The position numbers were made by a program, and so were the translations under genes. From positions 1-21,882 of the forward strand of contig CAZMNF010000035.1 of assembly GCA_964567595.1 (NCBI GenBank): DNA of 21,882 bases. Direction: 5' to 3'. Positions 9,701 to 16,088 of this stretch are shown one piece after another (within the stretch, counting starts at the first letter, position 1; every line of letters begins with the position of its first letter). Source of the stretch: CAZMNF01 sp964567595 (GTDB lineage: Bacteria > Bipolaricaulota > Bipolaricaulia > RBG-16-55-9). A model generated the notes under the pieces. It made no database searches and was not told the origin of the DNA. It saw nothing but the letters and a program-made list of their open reading frames with translations.

Positions 9701-9933
9701 CCCCGCATCGTCTTGTAGCGCGGGAAGAGATCCTTGTAGACGCGGGCCATCATGTGGCCGAAGTGGGGCGTGCCGTTGGCCGTCGGCGGCCCCTCGAAGA
9801 ACACGTAGCGAGGGCGCTCTTGGGTGCGCTCCAGCGACTTCTCGAAGATCCCCGCTTCCGACCAGAAATCGAGAACTCGGGCCTCGCGTTCGGACACATC
9901 GCTCGTCAGTTTGGGATAGTTGGATTGCGTCAT
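6739..9933 (-). CDS. ileS: isoleucyl-tRNA synthetase (eukaryote/archaea-like type)
   Basis: The 1064-residue class I synthetase charges tRNA-Ile. The HIGH motif appears as HFGH (57-60, in PTANGTPHFGH) and KMSKS is at 608-612. The CP1 editing domain carries the WTTTPW threonine-rich strand (225-230). Paired cysteines CPRC (184-187), CWRC (400-403), CTDC (472-475) and CPEC (514-517) suggest zinc knuckles inserted before KMSKS. A long helical anticodon-binding region follows. Length and the YRGHKVLPYCPRCGTPLSSHE segment point to the type-2 clade shared with eukaryotes and archaea, often linked to mupirocin tolerance; this is inferred, not aligned. The ATG at 9933 is preferred over in-frame starts up to 9990 because those fall inside the predicted promoter. 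It leads the ileS-birA-purA operon. Confidence 0.96.
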   Translation of the reverse strand: MTQSNYPKLTSDVSEREARVLDFWSEAGIFEKSLERTQERPRYVFFEGPPTANGTPHFGHMMARVYKDLFPRYKTMRGYHVVRKGGWDTHGLPVELEVEKLLGLNSKQEIEAYGVEPFVEACKENVWKYVHAWEEMIRRMGFWIDLDDPYITYTDDYIESGWWALKTIWDQGLLYRGHKVLPYCPRCGTPLSSHEVAQGYERTTDPAVYVKFALRDRPNEYVLAWTTTPWTLPGNVALAVGPGIDYAKVQQGEEIYYLANELVDDVIDGDYEVRETIKGREMDGWAYEPPFSHLKDALDADGESPEAWYVIAETGEMVSTEEGTGVVHTAVMYGEADYELGETFGLPKRHTVDPNGRFTEDVAPYAGWFVKEADKQITKDLDADGKLYKQATYEHNYPFCWRCDTPLLYYALDSWFIRTTARQAEIIANNQQVHWHPEHMRDGRFGNFLESMKDWALSRDRYWGTPLPVWVCTDCGQDRCVGSRQELVENAQDPQLARDVEPHRPYIDEVTLACPECGGTMERVPYVIDCWFDSGMMHTAQWHAPFENADTFEEQFPADFICEGLDQTRGWFYSLLVTSTLLYPDREPPHPYRHVMVTGMGLDAEGKKMSKSRGNVLDPMDFASEFGADALRWYLYSASAPWRDVPLSKEETSKVLYGFLNRVANVYNFFALYAAIDGFVPDEHQVELAARPPLDRWLTSRLSRTAERVASSLDAYDVVTATQAIDAFVDDLSNWYVRVSRPRFWGEGLTDDKRSAYATLYEALLGLSKLMAPFTPFLTEDIYRGLGEPEGESVHLARYPEPDPDAMDDALERDMALAREVVSLGRAARQNCGIKVRQPLRTMRVQHRHARELSPELAELVKRELNLKDWQFTDDDLRRQHVRTRLEPNMAAIGPDFGPKAPAIQTALLEQVDPGEVERSLQRDGRYTLSLGEEAVDLTGDHLEIHHEADAEAPVAFDDDCVVALDAELTPELQAEGHVRELVHHVQQLRKAAGFEVSDRIELYVAADRELSHALQQHQTHVQDETLAVSLRTDLPEGDSLEYVDDVNVNGLTAKVGLARVEPS

Positions 9934-9961
9934 GGACTCATCCCCCCAGGACAACCCGCCC

Positions 9962-9990
9962 ATCTTATCCCTCGATATGGAGGGCGTCAA
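9962..9990 (-). promoter_or_regulatory. predicted sigma-70 promoter of ileS-birA-purA
   Basis: On the minus strand TTGACG (9985-9990) and TAAGAT (9962-9967) are separated by exactly 17 bp, a strong consensus match. The spacer contains an inverted repeat, CCCTC-N6-GAGGG (9969-9984), which could be an operator. No T-box sequence (AGGGTGG-type) was found in the 132-bp purB-ileS gap. Confidence 0.75.
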
Positions 9991-10065
9991 TCGGCGGCAT
10001 CGTCACGCATACAGGCGAAAACGCCACGCATGTCCGCGGCCTCCATCGACGAGACCCCGGTGCCC

Positions 10066-11355
10066 TCAGCGGTCGGGGAAGAACCGGTCAACGATCGTGC
10101 CGACGTGCTTGGTATGATAGGCCGTGTCGAAAAGCTCCTCGAGACGATCCGGCCCGATTCGCGCGAGGACGGCCTCGTCCTCGCCCAGCACCTCGAGCAA
10201 CGAACGATCCGTCCGTTCGCTCTCGCGAGCGGCCGCGGTTAGGCGCTCGTGCGCCTCGGTCCGGCCCATGCCGGCGTCGACGAGCGCGAGCAGGACGCCC
10301 TGCGAGAAGACGGCGCCGCGGGTCGTGGCGAGGTTGGCTCGCATGCGCTCGGGGTTGACGTGGAGGTGTTCCAGGACGCTCGTCGTTTTGCAAAGCATCG
10401 TGTGCAGCGCCTGGAAGCTGTCCGGAATGGCGACCCGTTCCGCGGAGGAGCGCGACAGATCCTGTTCGTGCCACACAGCCATGTTCTCCAACCCAGCGAC
10501 CGCGTTGGATCTCACGATGCGGGCCAGGCCGGAGACCGTCTCGCAGTTGGAGGGGTTCTGCTTGTGCGGCATCGACGAGGAGCCGTGGGGCCGCCCTTCG
10601 CGGACCTCGTCGATCTCGGTGCGCGAGAGATTGCGGATCTCGGTCGCGATCCGCTCCAGCGTCCCCGCCGTGATGGCCAAGGTGCTCAGGATCTCAGCGT
10701 GGCGATCGCGCGCCAGCAACTGGCTGGAGACATCGGCCGGTTGTAGGCCCAGTTGCTCGCAGACGCGGCGTTCGACCTCCGGATCCACGTTGGCGTACGT
10801 TCCGACCGACCCGGAGAGTTTGCCCACGGCTGCGATCGAGCGGGCGCGCTCGAGGCGCTCACGATCCCGGGCGAGCTCGTCGTAGCCGTTGAGCAGCTTC
10901 AGGCCGAACGTGGTGGGCTCGGCATGGACGCCGTGCGTCCGCCCGATCATGACGGTCGACTCGTGCTCCAGGGCACGTCGCTGAAGGACGGCGAGGGCGC
11001 CGTCCAGCTCGTCCCGGAGCACGTCGAGCCCGTCGCGCATCGCCATGGACAGCCCCGTGTCGACCACGTCGTAGGACGTCAGGCCGCGATGGACGTAGCG
11101 CCCCTCCGGTCCGACTTGGGTTTCCAACGAGCGCACGAAGGCGAGGAGATCGTGGCCGATCTCGGCCTCGATCTCGCGGGCCGTGTCGATGTCGACGTGG
11201 GCTCGCTCGCGGATCCGTTGGGCACTTTCGGCGGGAATCGCTTCAAGCTCATCGAGCGCGTCCACGACGGCCAGCTCAACCTGGAGCCAACGCCCGTACT
11301 TGGCCTCTTCGGTCCAGAGCTCTTTCATCGGCGAGCGGGCGTAGCGCTCAATCAT
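10066..11355 (-). CDS. purB: adenylosuccinate lyase
   Basis: The 429-residue fumarase/aspartase-superfamily enzyme releases fumarate from SAICAR (IMP pathway) and from adenylosuccinate (to AMP). It shows TSYDVVDT (93-100), GRTHGVHAEPTTFG with the catalytic histidine region (138-151), and the flexible signature loop GSSSMPHKQNP (258-268). An N-terminal MIERYARSPM is typical of the family. The ATG overlaps the ribD stop by 8 bases (ATGATTGA), so the two are translationally coupled; other in-frame starts further back lie inside ribD. The 132-bp gap before ileS contains the next promoter. Confidence 0.97.
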   Translation of the reverse strand: MIERYARSPMKELWTEEAKYGRWLQVELAVVDALDELEAIPAESAQRIRERAHVDIDTAREIEAEIGHDLLAFVRSLETQVGPEGRYVHRGLTSYDVVDTGLSMAMRDGLDVLRDELDGALAVLQRRALEHESTVMIGRTHGVHAEPTTFGLKLLNGYDELARDRERLERARSIAAVGKLSGSVGTYANVDPEVERRVCEQLGLQPADVSSQLLARDRHAEILSTLAITAGTLERIATEIRNLSRTEIDEVREGRPHGSSSMPHKQNPSNCETVSGLARIVRSNAVAGLENMAVWHEQDLSRSSAERVAIPDSFQALHTMLCKTTSVLEHLHVNPERMRANLATTRGAVFSQGVLLALVDAGMGRTEAHERLTAAARESERTDRSLLEVLGEDEAVLARIGPDRLEELFDTAYHTKHVGTIVDRFFPDR

Positions 11356-12469
11356 GTTGGGGGGCCTCGTTGATGGGATAGGCCGTGTAGAGGAGATCGG
11401 GCCCGCTCCACGCCACGGCCGGATGGCGCAGCGGAACGGCTTGGGGCACGCATGGCGCGCCCGCGCCGCCGAGCGGGCCGGGCGCCTCGTCGCCGCCGAC
11501 GAGCATGGGAGCGAGGAAGAACGCGAGTTTATCAATCAGGCCGCTGTCGAGAAGCGCCGCCGCAACGTCCGCCCCGCCCTCGACGAGGACGCTGTCGATG
11601 CCCCGCTTTCCCAATGCCGTCATCAGGGCGGTGAGCTCGACACGGCCCTCGGCGTTGCCGGGCAGGCGCCAAACCTCAATGGCCGTGGAGCTCTCAAGCG
11701 AGCGGAGCGAGGTTTCGGTGTCGGCGGGCATGTCGACGGTGGCGACGATCGTGGGCGCGTCGCTGTCCAGGTGGAACACGGTCGAGTCGGGCGGGAGGCG
11801 GCCATGGGAGTCGAGCACGATCCGCACCGGGTCGCGGCCGTCGACGTGTCGGACGGTCAAGCGCGGGTCGTCGCGGAGCGCCGTCTCCGTGCCGACGAGC
11901 ACGGCCGCCAGCCGGTTCCGCCATTGATGCACGAGCGTTCGGGATGGATCGGACGAGATCCAACGGGCGTCGCCCGCGCGCGTGGCGATCTTCCCGTCGA
12001 GGCTCAGGGCCGACTTGTAAAGCACGAACGGGCGGCCCGTCGTGGCGAACTTGTGGCGGATTTCGTTCAAGCGGCGGGCCTCGTCCTCCAAAACACCCTC
12101 CACGACCTCGACGCCGGCCTCACGCAGCTGTTGGATGCCCTGGCCGCGGACTTCCGGCGTCGGATCCCGCGTGGCAATGACGGCGCGGGCAATGCCGGCA
12201 TCCACGATGCGATCGACGCACGGGGGCGTCCGCTTGTTGGGGAAGTCGACGCAGGGCTCGTAGTTGACGTACAGCTCGGCGCCCTGGGCCGCCTCGCCCG
12301 CCTGATCGAGCGCCTTCGCTTCGGCGTGCTCGCCGCGGTATTGGGCGTAGTAGGCTTCGGCGAGGGGTTCGCCGTCCTTGACGATGACGCACCCGACGAG
12401 GGGGTTCGGGTTCACCCTGCCGGTTCCCTGTTGGGCCAGCTCCAGTGCCCGGCGCATGTGGCGCTCCAT
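11348..12469 (-). CDS. ribD: bifunctional riboflavin deaminase-reductase RibD
   Basis: The 373-residue two-domain enzyme carries out the second and third steps of riboflavin synthesis: deamination of the pyrimidine intermediate, then NADPH-dependent reduction of the ribosyl chain. The deaminase domain (about 1-145) keeps the zinc ligands H48 (in GEHAE, with E50), C73 and C84. The motif between the cysteines is unusual: EPCVDFPNKRTPPC replaces the usual EPCSHxGRTPPC, with two extra residues and no histidine after the first cysteine. The reductase domain (about 148-365) has KSALSLDGKIAT, WISS, the DDPxLTVR strand and LVEGGA. The ATG at 12469 aligns with RibD families, but ATG 12457 has a better ribosome-binding site (GGAG, 6-base spacing). 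No other riboflavin gene is near; purB overlaps its end. Confidence 0.93.
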   Translation of the reverse strand: MERHMRRALELAQQGTGRVNPNPLVGCVIVKDGEPLAEAYYAQYRGEHAEAKALDQAGEAAQGAELYVNYEPCVDFPNKRTPPCVDRIVDAGIARAVIATRDPTPEVRGQGIQQLREAGVEVVEGVLEDEARRLNEIRHKFATTGRPFVLYKSALSLDGKIATRAGDARWISSDPSRTLVHQWRNRLAAVLVGTETALRDDPRLTVRHVDGRDPVRIVLDSHGRLPPDSTVFHLDSDAPTIVATVDMPADTETSLRSLESSTAIEVWRLPGNAEGRVELTALMTALGKRGIDSVLVEGGADVAAALLDSGLIDKLAFFLAPMLVGGDEAPGPLGGAGAPCVPQAVPLRHPAVAWSGPDLLYTAYPINEAPQHD

Positions 12470-12477
12470 GTCCGCTG

Positions 12478-12506
12478 AGCTTAGACCATGGCCTGCCCCG
12501 CTTCAA
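12478..12506 (-). promoter_or_regulatory. possible promoter of ribD-purB
   Basis: On the minus strand TTGAAG (12501-12506) and TAAGCT (12478-12483) are 17 bp apart. The -10 is a weak match. If real, transcription would begin within a few bases of the ribD ATG at 12469, giving an almost leaderless mRNA or favouring the ATG at 12457. Confidence 0.35.
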
Positions 12507-12595
12507 CGCCATGACTTGAGCGCTCGGAGCATTTGCTGGCCACGACGACGCCAGCAGACAAGGCACGGATGAATCGCCCGTCGCTGTTGGCGCAT

Positions 12596-13270
12596 TCAGT
12601 TCTTGGAGAAAACCTCGGGTAGCGCGGCCCGTTCGCTCAGCCGCACGGGATCGACAATGTCGATATGGTAGCGTTCCTTGGCGATAAGCCCCTCCTCCGC
12701 GAAACGACTGAGCAGCGTCGTGACGTTCTCGCGAGTGCTGCCGACGAGCTCGGCCAGCTCCTGATGCGTGATGCGCAACCCGATCTCCCAGCGGTCCAGC
12801 CGTTTGAACCCGTGCCGCTCGGCGAGATGGAACAGCGTGCGTGCCAGTCGCGTCTCCAGATCCTTGAAGACCATCTCCTTGAGGCGCGTCTGGACCTCGT
12901 TCATGCGCTGCAGGAAAAGCTTCAACAGCGAGAGCGCAAGGTCCGGATAGTGCTGGATGTGGCGTTGCAACGCCTCCTCGTCGATCACCCAGGCTGTGAC
13001 TTCCTCCATGGCGTCGGCGCTCGTCTCGCGAAAGGGCTGCCCCGCCAGGGCCATTTCGCCAAACACGTGCCCTTCGCCCAAAATCGCCAACGTCAGTCGC
13101 TTTCCGCTCTCGTCCAGGTGGTACAGTTTGACCCTCCCATGGCGAACCAGGAACGCGCTTGTGCCTTGTTGTCGGGGGCGATAGATGGTCTCTCCCTCGC
13201 GGTAGGTGGCAAGCGGGCAGAAGCTCTGGAGTTCGCGTTCGAGGGAGGCGATGTTGACCCCGTCGTCCAT
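12596..13270 (-). CDS. Crp/Fnr-family transcriptional regulator
   Basis: The 224-residue protein has the standard two-domain layout. The cyclic-nucleotide-binding beta-roll (about 14-105) includes GEMALAGQPFRETSADA at the phosphate-binding-cassette position (71-87). A long dimer helix (about 108-150) follows, then a winged helix with recognition motif ITHQELAELVGSTRENVTTLLSRF (167-190), typical of Crp/Fnr. The only cysteine is C18, so an Fnr-type iron-sulfur cluster is unlikely. The ligand (cAMP, another small molecule or none) cannot be read from the sequence. AAAGGAGG lies 9 bases before the ATG. The gene is monocistronic and divergent from a small gene that encodes only the sensor domain. 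Confidence 0.92.
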   Translation of the reverse strand: MDDGVNIASLERELQSFCPLATYREGETIYRPRQQGTSAFLVRHGRVKLYHLDESGKRLTLAILGEGHVFGEMALAGQPFRETSADAMEEVTAWVIDEEALQRHIQHYPDLALSLLKLFLQRMNEVQTRLKEMVFKDLETRLARTLFHLAERHGFKRLDRWEIGLRITHQELAELVGSTRENVTTLLSRFAEEGLIAKERYHIDIVDPVRLSERAALPEVFSKN

Positions 13271-13525
13271 GATGTGTGGCCTCCTTTGTTTTCACGATCT
13301 GGACCCCTTCACCCACTCCCCCTCATAGCACATGCGACGGCGCCCATCCGTGATCCGGGTTACCGTCAATGCCAGATGGGCGCTCGATCGGGGACACGCT
13401 TCCAGCGTCGGGGTGCGACATCGGGGGATGCCGAGGGACAGCATGGACCGATGGGACGGAGCTCGCTCGTCAGGATGTAGCGTTCATGACGTTGAAAGAT
13501 AAGTCGAAACGGAGAGGCTTAGATC
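13271..13525. other. 255-bp divergent intergenic region
   Basis: It separates the Crp/Fnr gene (minus) from the cyclic-nucleotide-domain gene (plus) and should carry both promoters. On the minus strand a TGCTATGAG extended -10-like element is visible near 13330, but with no good -35. No full palindrome of the TGTGA-N6-TCACA type was found. Confidence 0.4.
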
Positions 13526-13888
13526 GTGTCCGGCGGCGCGCGCTCAGCGGGAACCGAGCGACCGTACGATCGCGTTGACGCGGCGGCGGGCGAGGTGCTC
13601 TGCGCCCGCGGCGAGCGGCTCAATGCGCTGTACGTGATTCGCGCCGGCGAGGTCGAACTCGTCGGCCATGAACGCCGCGAGGTCTTGGGCCCTGGTCGGA
13701 TCTTCGGCGAGTTCGGGGTCGACTGCCCGACGGCCTCATCCTGGACGGTCCGGGCCTTGAGCGAAGCGTCGTTGCTGCGCATCGACGGCGCCGGGCTCCA
13801 GCAACGTCTCGCGGATCGAAGAGGGGGCATGCCATCGGCGTTGCAGGGACGGACGGGCTGGAACGACCGGCTCATCGTTGCGCGCTAG
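13526..13888 (+). CDS. stand-alone cyclic-nucleotide-binding-domain protein
   Basis: This 120-residue protein consists of one incomplete cNMP-binding beta-roll. Visible are the GERLNALYVIRAGEVELV strands (residues 29-46), a GPGRIFGEF turn (55-63) equivalent to FGE in Crp, and the final TVRALSEASLLRID strand (74-87). The arginine that normally binds the cyclic phosphate (RSA or RTA) is replaced by SSW (71-73), so ligand binding may be lost. It has no helix-turn-helix. The GTG start has GGAGAGG about 8 bases upstream; no in-frame ATG is near. Its end overlaps the end of dnaA by 17 bases, tail to tail. It may modulate the neighbouring Crp/Fnr protein or be a decayed relative; both are inference. 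Confidence 0.72.
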   Translation: MSGGARSAGTERPYDRVDAAAGEVLCARGERLNALYVIRAGEVELVGHERREVLGPGRIFGEFGVDCPTASSWTVRALSEASLLRIDGAGLQQRLADRRGGMPSALQGRTGWNDRLIVAR

Positions 13889-14948
13889 CGTCGCTCGTTG
13901 AGCCGTTCAAGAGGCTTTTCTTGAGCGTCTCGATCTCGCTGGTGAACAGGGGCGTGTTGAGCATGTCGGTCACCTTGCGGCAGGCATGCATGACCGTCGT
14001 GTGGTCACGCCGCCCGAACGCGTGCCCGATCGTCGGGAACGAGCTATTGGTCAGCTCGCGGGCCAGATAGATCGCAATGTGGCGGGCTTGGGAGACTCGC
14101 TTGGCCCGCTTGGTGCTTTCGATCTCGTCGATCGTGACGCCGTAGCGATCGGCGACTTGGCCCTTGATCGTCTCGATGTCGAGTTCGGGGGCATCCGTGG
14201 CCTCGCCGGGGATCAATGAGTCGACGGTGGCTTGCGCAAGTGGCTGGCCCTGGAGGTCGGCGTAGGCCGTCACGCGGATGAGGGCCCCTTCCAGCGCCCG
14301 GACGCTCGATCGGACCCGCCGTGCAATGAGCTCGAGCAGCCATTCCTCGACCTCGAGGCCGTTCTCCTGGGCTTTGGCGCGCAGGATCGCCAGGCGCGTC
14401 TCGTAGCCCGGCGGCTGAATGTCGGCTACGAGGCCCCAGCGGAAGCGCGAGACGAGCCGCTCCTGGAGTTCGGAAAGCTCTTCCGGCGGCCGATCGCTGG
14501 AAAAGACGACTTGTTTGCCGTCCTCGTAGAGCTCGTTGAACGTGTGGAACAGCTCTTCCTGTGTGCCCTTTTTGTCCTTCAGAAAGTGGACGTCGTCGAT
14601 GAGCAGCACGTCGGCTCGACGGAAGCGCTGGCGGAATTGTTCCGTCTTGTTGTTGCGGATGCTGTTGACCAGCTGGATGGCAAAGCGCTCCGAGGTGACG
14701 TAGATGACGTTCTCCCAGGGATGGGCCTCGCGAATCTGGTTGCTGATCGCGTGCAGGAGGTGCGTCTTCCCCAAGCCGACCGACCCGTAGATGAACAGCG
14801 GGTTGTACGCCTGCCCGGGCGCGTCCGCGACAGATTGGGCGGCGGAACAGGCGAGGACGTTCCCCTCGCCCTTCACAAACCGGACGAACGTGTAGTCCGA
14901 CCGGGGCGTCGACGGCTCGTGGTCGCGCTCCACCTGCATCGCAGACAT
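13872..14948 (-). CDS. dnaA: DnaA containing only domains III and IV
   Basis: The 358-residue protein has the replication-initiator AAA+ core and DNA-binding domain. The protein enters the core almost at once (SDYTFVRFVKGEGN at 17-30). Walker A GSVGLGKTH is at 55-63, Walker B VLLIDDVHF and a sensor-type FSSDRPPEEL follow, and the C-terminal DnaA signature GHAFGRRDHTTVMHACRKV is intact. Domains I and II, normally about 90-130 residues for DnaB loading and self-association, are absent. An in-frame TGA upstream (near 15010) and a strong promoter show this is not a miscalled start. Starts at 14960 (TTG), 14948 and 14939 are possible; GGGAGAGG is 2 and 11 bases before the two ATGs. dnaN and rpmH are not adjacent and no TTATCCACA-type boxes were seen nearby. 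Confidence 0.95.
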   Translation of the reverse strand: MSAMQVERDHEPSTPRSDYTFVRFVKGEGNVLACSAAQSVADAPGQAYNPLFIYGSVGLGKTHLLHAISNQIREAHPWENVIYVTSERFAIQLVNSIRNNKTEQFRQRFRRADVLLIDDVHFLKDKKGTQEELFHTFNELYEDGKQVVFSSDRPPEELSELQERLVSRFRWGLVADIQPPGYETRLAILRAKAQENGLEVEEWLLELIARRVRSSVRALEGALIRVTAYADLQGQPLAQATVDSLIPGEATDAPELDIETIKGQVADRYGVTIDEIESTKRAKRVSQARHIAIYLARELTNSSFPTIGHAFGRRDHTTVMHACRKVTDMLNTPLFTSEIETLKKSLLNGSTSDASAQR

Positions 14949-14960
14949 TACCTCTCCCAA

Positions 14961-14981
14961 CGAGATCTTGGGAAGATCTCG
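14961..14981. promoter_or_regulatory. perfect inverted repeat in the dnaA leader
   Basis: Arms CGAGATCTT and AAGATCTCG (9 bp each) flank GGG. It starts 13 bases before the dnaA ATG at 14948, inside the predicted 5' leader and next to the ribosome-binding site. As RNA it would form a 9-bp hairpin with a 3-base loop; as DNA it could be an operator. No T-run follows, so it is not a classical terminator. Confidence 0.6.
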
Positions 14982-15052
14982 GCTCGCCCTCTCACCATAA
15001 ATAGGCAGGGATCAGGCCCTTCTCTTGCGGCCTGTAGCTGATCGCGGCCCTT

Positions 15053-15082
15053 AGCATAGCAGGGGGGCACAGCGGATGTCAA
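15053..15082 (-). promoter_or_regulatory. predicted sigma-70 promoter of dnaA
   Basis: On the minus strand a perfect -35 TTGACA (15077-15082) and a -10 TATGCT (15053-15058) are 18 bp apart, with TGC in front of the -10 (extended -10). This implies a leader of roughly 100 bases before the dnaA start, containing the 14961-14981 dyad. Confidence 0.75.
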
Positions 15083-15583
15083 CAGGTCGATTGAGGGTCT
15101 CCCTCATCGGAAATGCCCAATCAACGGGGGATAGCTCCTGTAGCACCAGGAAGCTTCGGAAGAGATAAGGCGAACGCTGACTGGGCTCCTCAGAACGAGG
15201 CACGACCCGCAGGGACGCCCGATTCAAGCCGCCGAGGGAAGTTGCTCACCTACGGTGGGCCGACGATCGGTTTGCCGCATCAGTTCTGGATTGGAGGAAA
15301 AATTGGGGGAGCGGAGGCATTCGGACCGCTCTCTCGTTGGGTGAGAGGGCGTCCCGAGCGCCTGCCGTCGGCAGCTATTCGACGTCCGGTGTCACCGTGT
15401 CGGTCGCGTCGCCGATCTCGTTTTCGGCATGGGATCTTCGGCGGAGGAGAATGCCCCATTCGTACGGGTCTCGCGGCTGCCCAAGATGGAGCGGGCGGAA
15501 GAGGCATGGCACGCTGACTCTGCGGCCCGGCCCTAGCCCAGAGGCCCCGGGACGGCGTAGCGATCCGCAAGCACGGTCGCCGG
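15083..15583. other. 501-bp gene-free region with clustered hairpins
   Basis: No frame here has a recognisable domain or convincing coding character. Three short inverted repeats lie close together: GAGCGG/CCGCTC (15309-15331), an extended CTCTC/GAGAG stem with a 7-base loop (15328-15350), and CTGCCG/CGGCAG (about 15362-15374). I looked for tmRNA, RNase P, SRP and tRNA landmarks and saw none. It may hold an unrecognised structured RNA or decayed DNA. Confidence 0.45.
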
Positions 15584-16009
15584 TCAACCGGTCGTGACCT
15601 CTGGAGCTGCCAGCCGCAGGTCCAAAAGGTCCGCGCCCGGACAGCCGCACTCGCCCGACCCGTCCGACTCGCAATCCAGACACGCCTTGAGGAAATCCCG
15701 CATCGCCTGCGCTCGGGCGATCAGGTCCTCGACCTCGGCCAGCTTGCGTTCCGCGAGGTCGCGGTAGGCGGCCGAGCTGTGGCTGCCGTGTTCGAGCATC
15801 TCACTAAGCGTCTTGATCTCGGTCAGCGTGAACCCGGCCCGCTTGGCGACCTCCACCGCGTTCAGGATGCGCAACACGTCAGTGCTGTAGCGCCGCTTGC
15901 CGCCGACGCGTTCCGGCTCAGGCAAGATGCCCAACTCCTCGTAGTATCGCAACGTCGGGGCCGACACGCCCGATCGTTCGGCCACCTCGCCGATCGATAG
16001 TTCCGCCAT
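15584..16009 (-). CDS. MerR-family metal-responsive-type regulator
   Basis: The 141-residue protein starts with the MerR winged helix (LSIGEVAERSGVSAPTLRYYEELGILPEPER, residues 4-34) and continues through KRRYS to a long dimer helix (about 78-108). The C-terminal metal loop has four cysteines, C110, C113, C121 and C123 (CLDC...ECGC). By eye alignment to CueR, the position that is cysteine in divalent-metal sensors is serine here (S79), as in CueR, but the loop carries two extra cysteines. The true effector is unknown. A purine-rich GGAAGGGGG precedes the ATG by about 10 bases. The gene diverges from a classic MerR-type promoter and a three-gene operon, its probable target. Confidence 0.9.
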   Translation of the reverse strand: MAELSIGEVAERSGVSAPTLRYYEELGILPEPERVGGKRRYSTDVLRILNAVEVAKRAGFTLTEIKTLSEMLEHGSHSSAAYRDLAERKLAEVEDLIARAQAMRDFLKACLDCESDGSGECGCPGADLLDLRLAAPEVTTG

Positions 16010-16029
16010 GCTGACGTTTCCCCCTTCCC

Positions 16030-16060
16030 TTGACTTCAAGCGTACTTGAAGTCTTAGGGT
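16030..16060 (+). promoter_or_regulatory. MerR-type promoter and operator
   Basis: TTGACT (-35, 16030-16035) and TAGGGT (-10, 16055-16060) are separated by 19 bp, the over-long spacer typical of MerR-activated promoters. Between and overlapping them lies a perfect dyad, GACTTCAAG-CGTA-CTTGAAGTC (16032-16053). It faces the CCPFF-protein operon and sits 21 bases from the merR-like start, so it can also autoregulate that gene. Confidence 0.88.
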
Positions 16061-16088
16061 CGAGTCAATCTCATCGGGAGGGTTTACC

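Noticed and set aside
9934..10065. T-box or riboswitch before ileS
   Set aside because: No T-box sequence or terminator/antiterminator pair; a consensus promoter lies close to the start codon instead.
12665..13480. Plus-strand open frame of 271 codons
   Set aside because: It is antisense to the Crp/Fnr gene, which has clear domains and a strong ribosome-binding site.
15113..15517. Plus-strand open frame of 134 codons
   Set aside because: No ribosome-binding site, no recognisable domain and non-coding-like composition.
15083..15583. tmRNA, RNase P RNA, SRP RNA or replication-origin boxes
   Set aside because: None of the conserved landmarks (GAGGAAAGTC, GGAAGGAAGC, a tRNA-like end, TTATCCACA boxes) was found on either strand.
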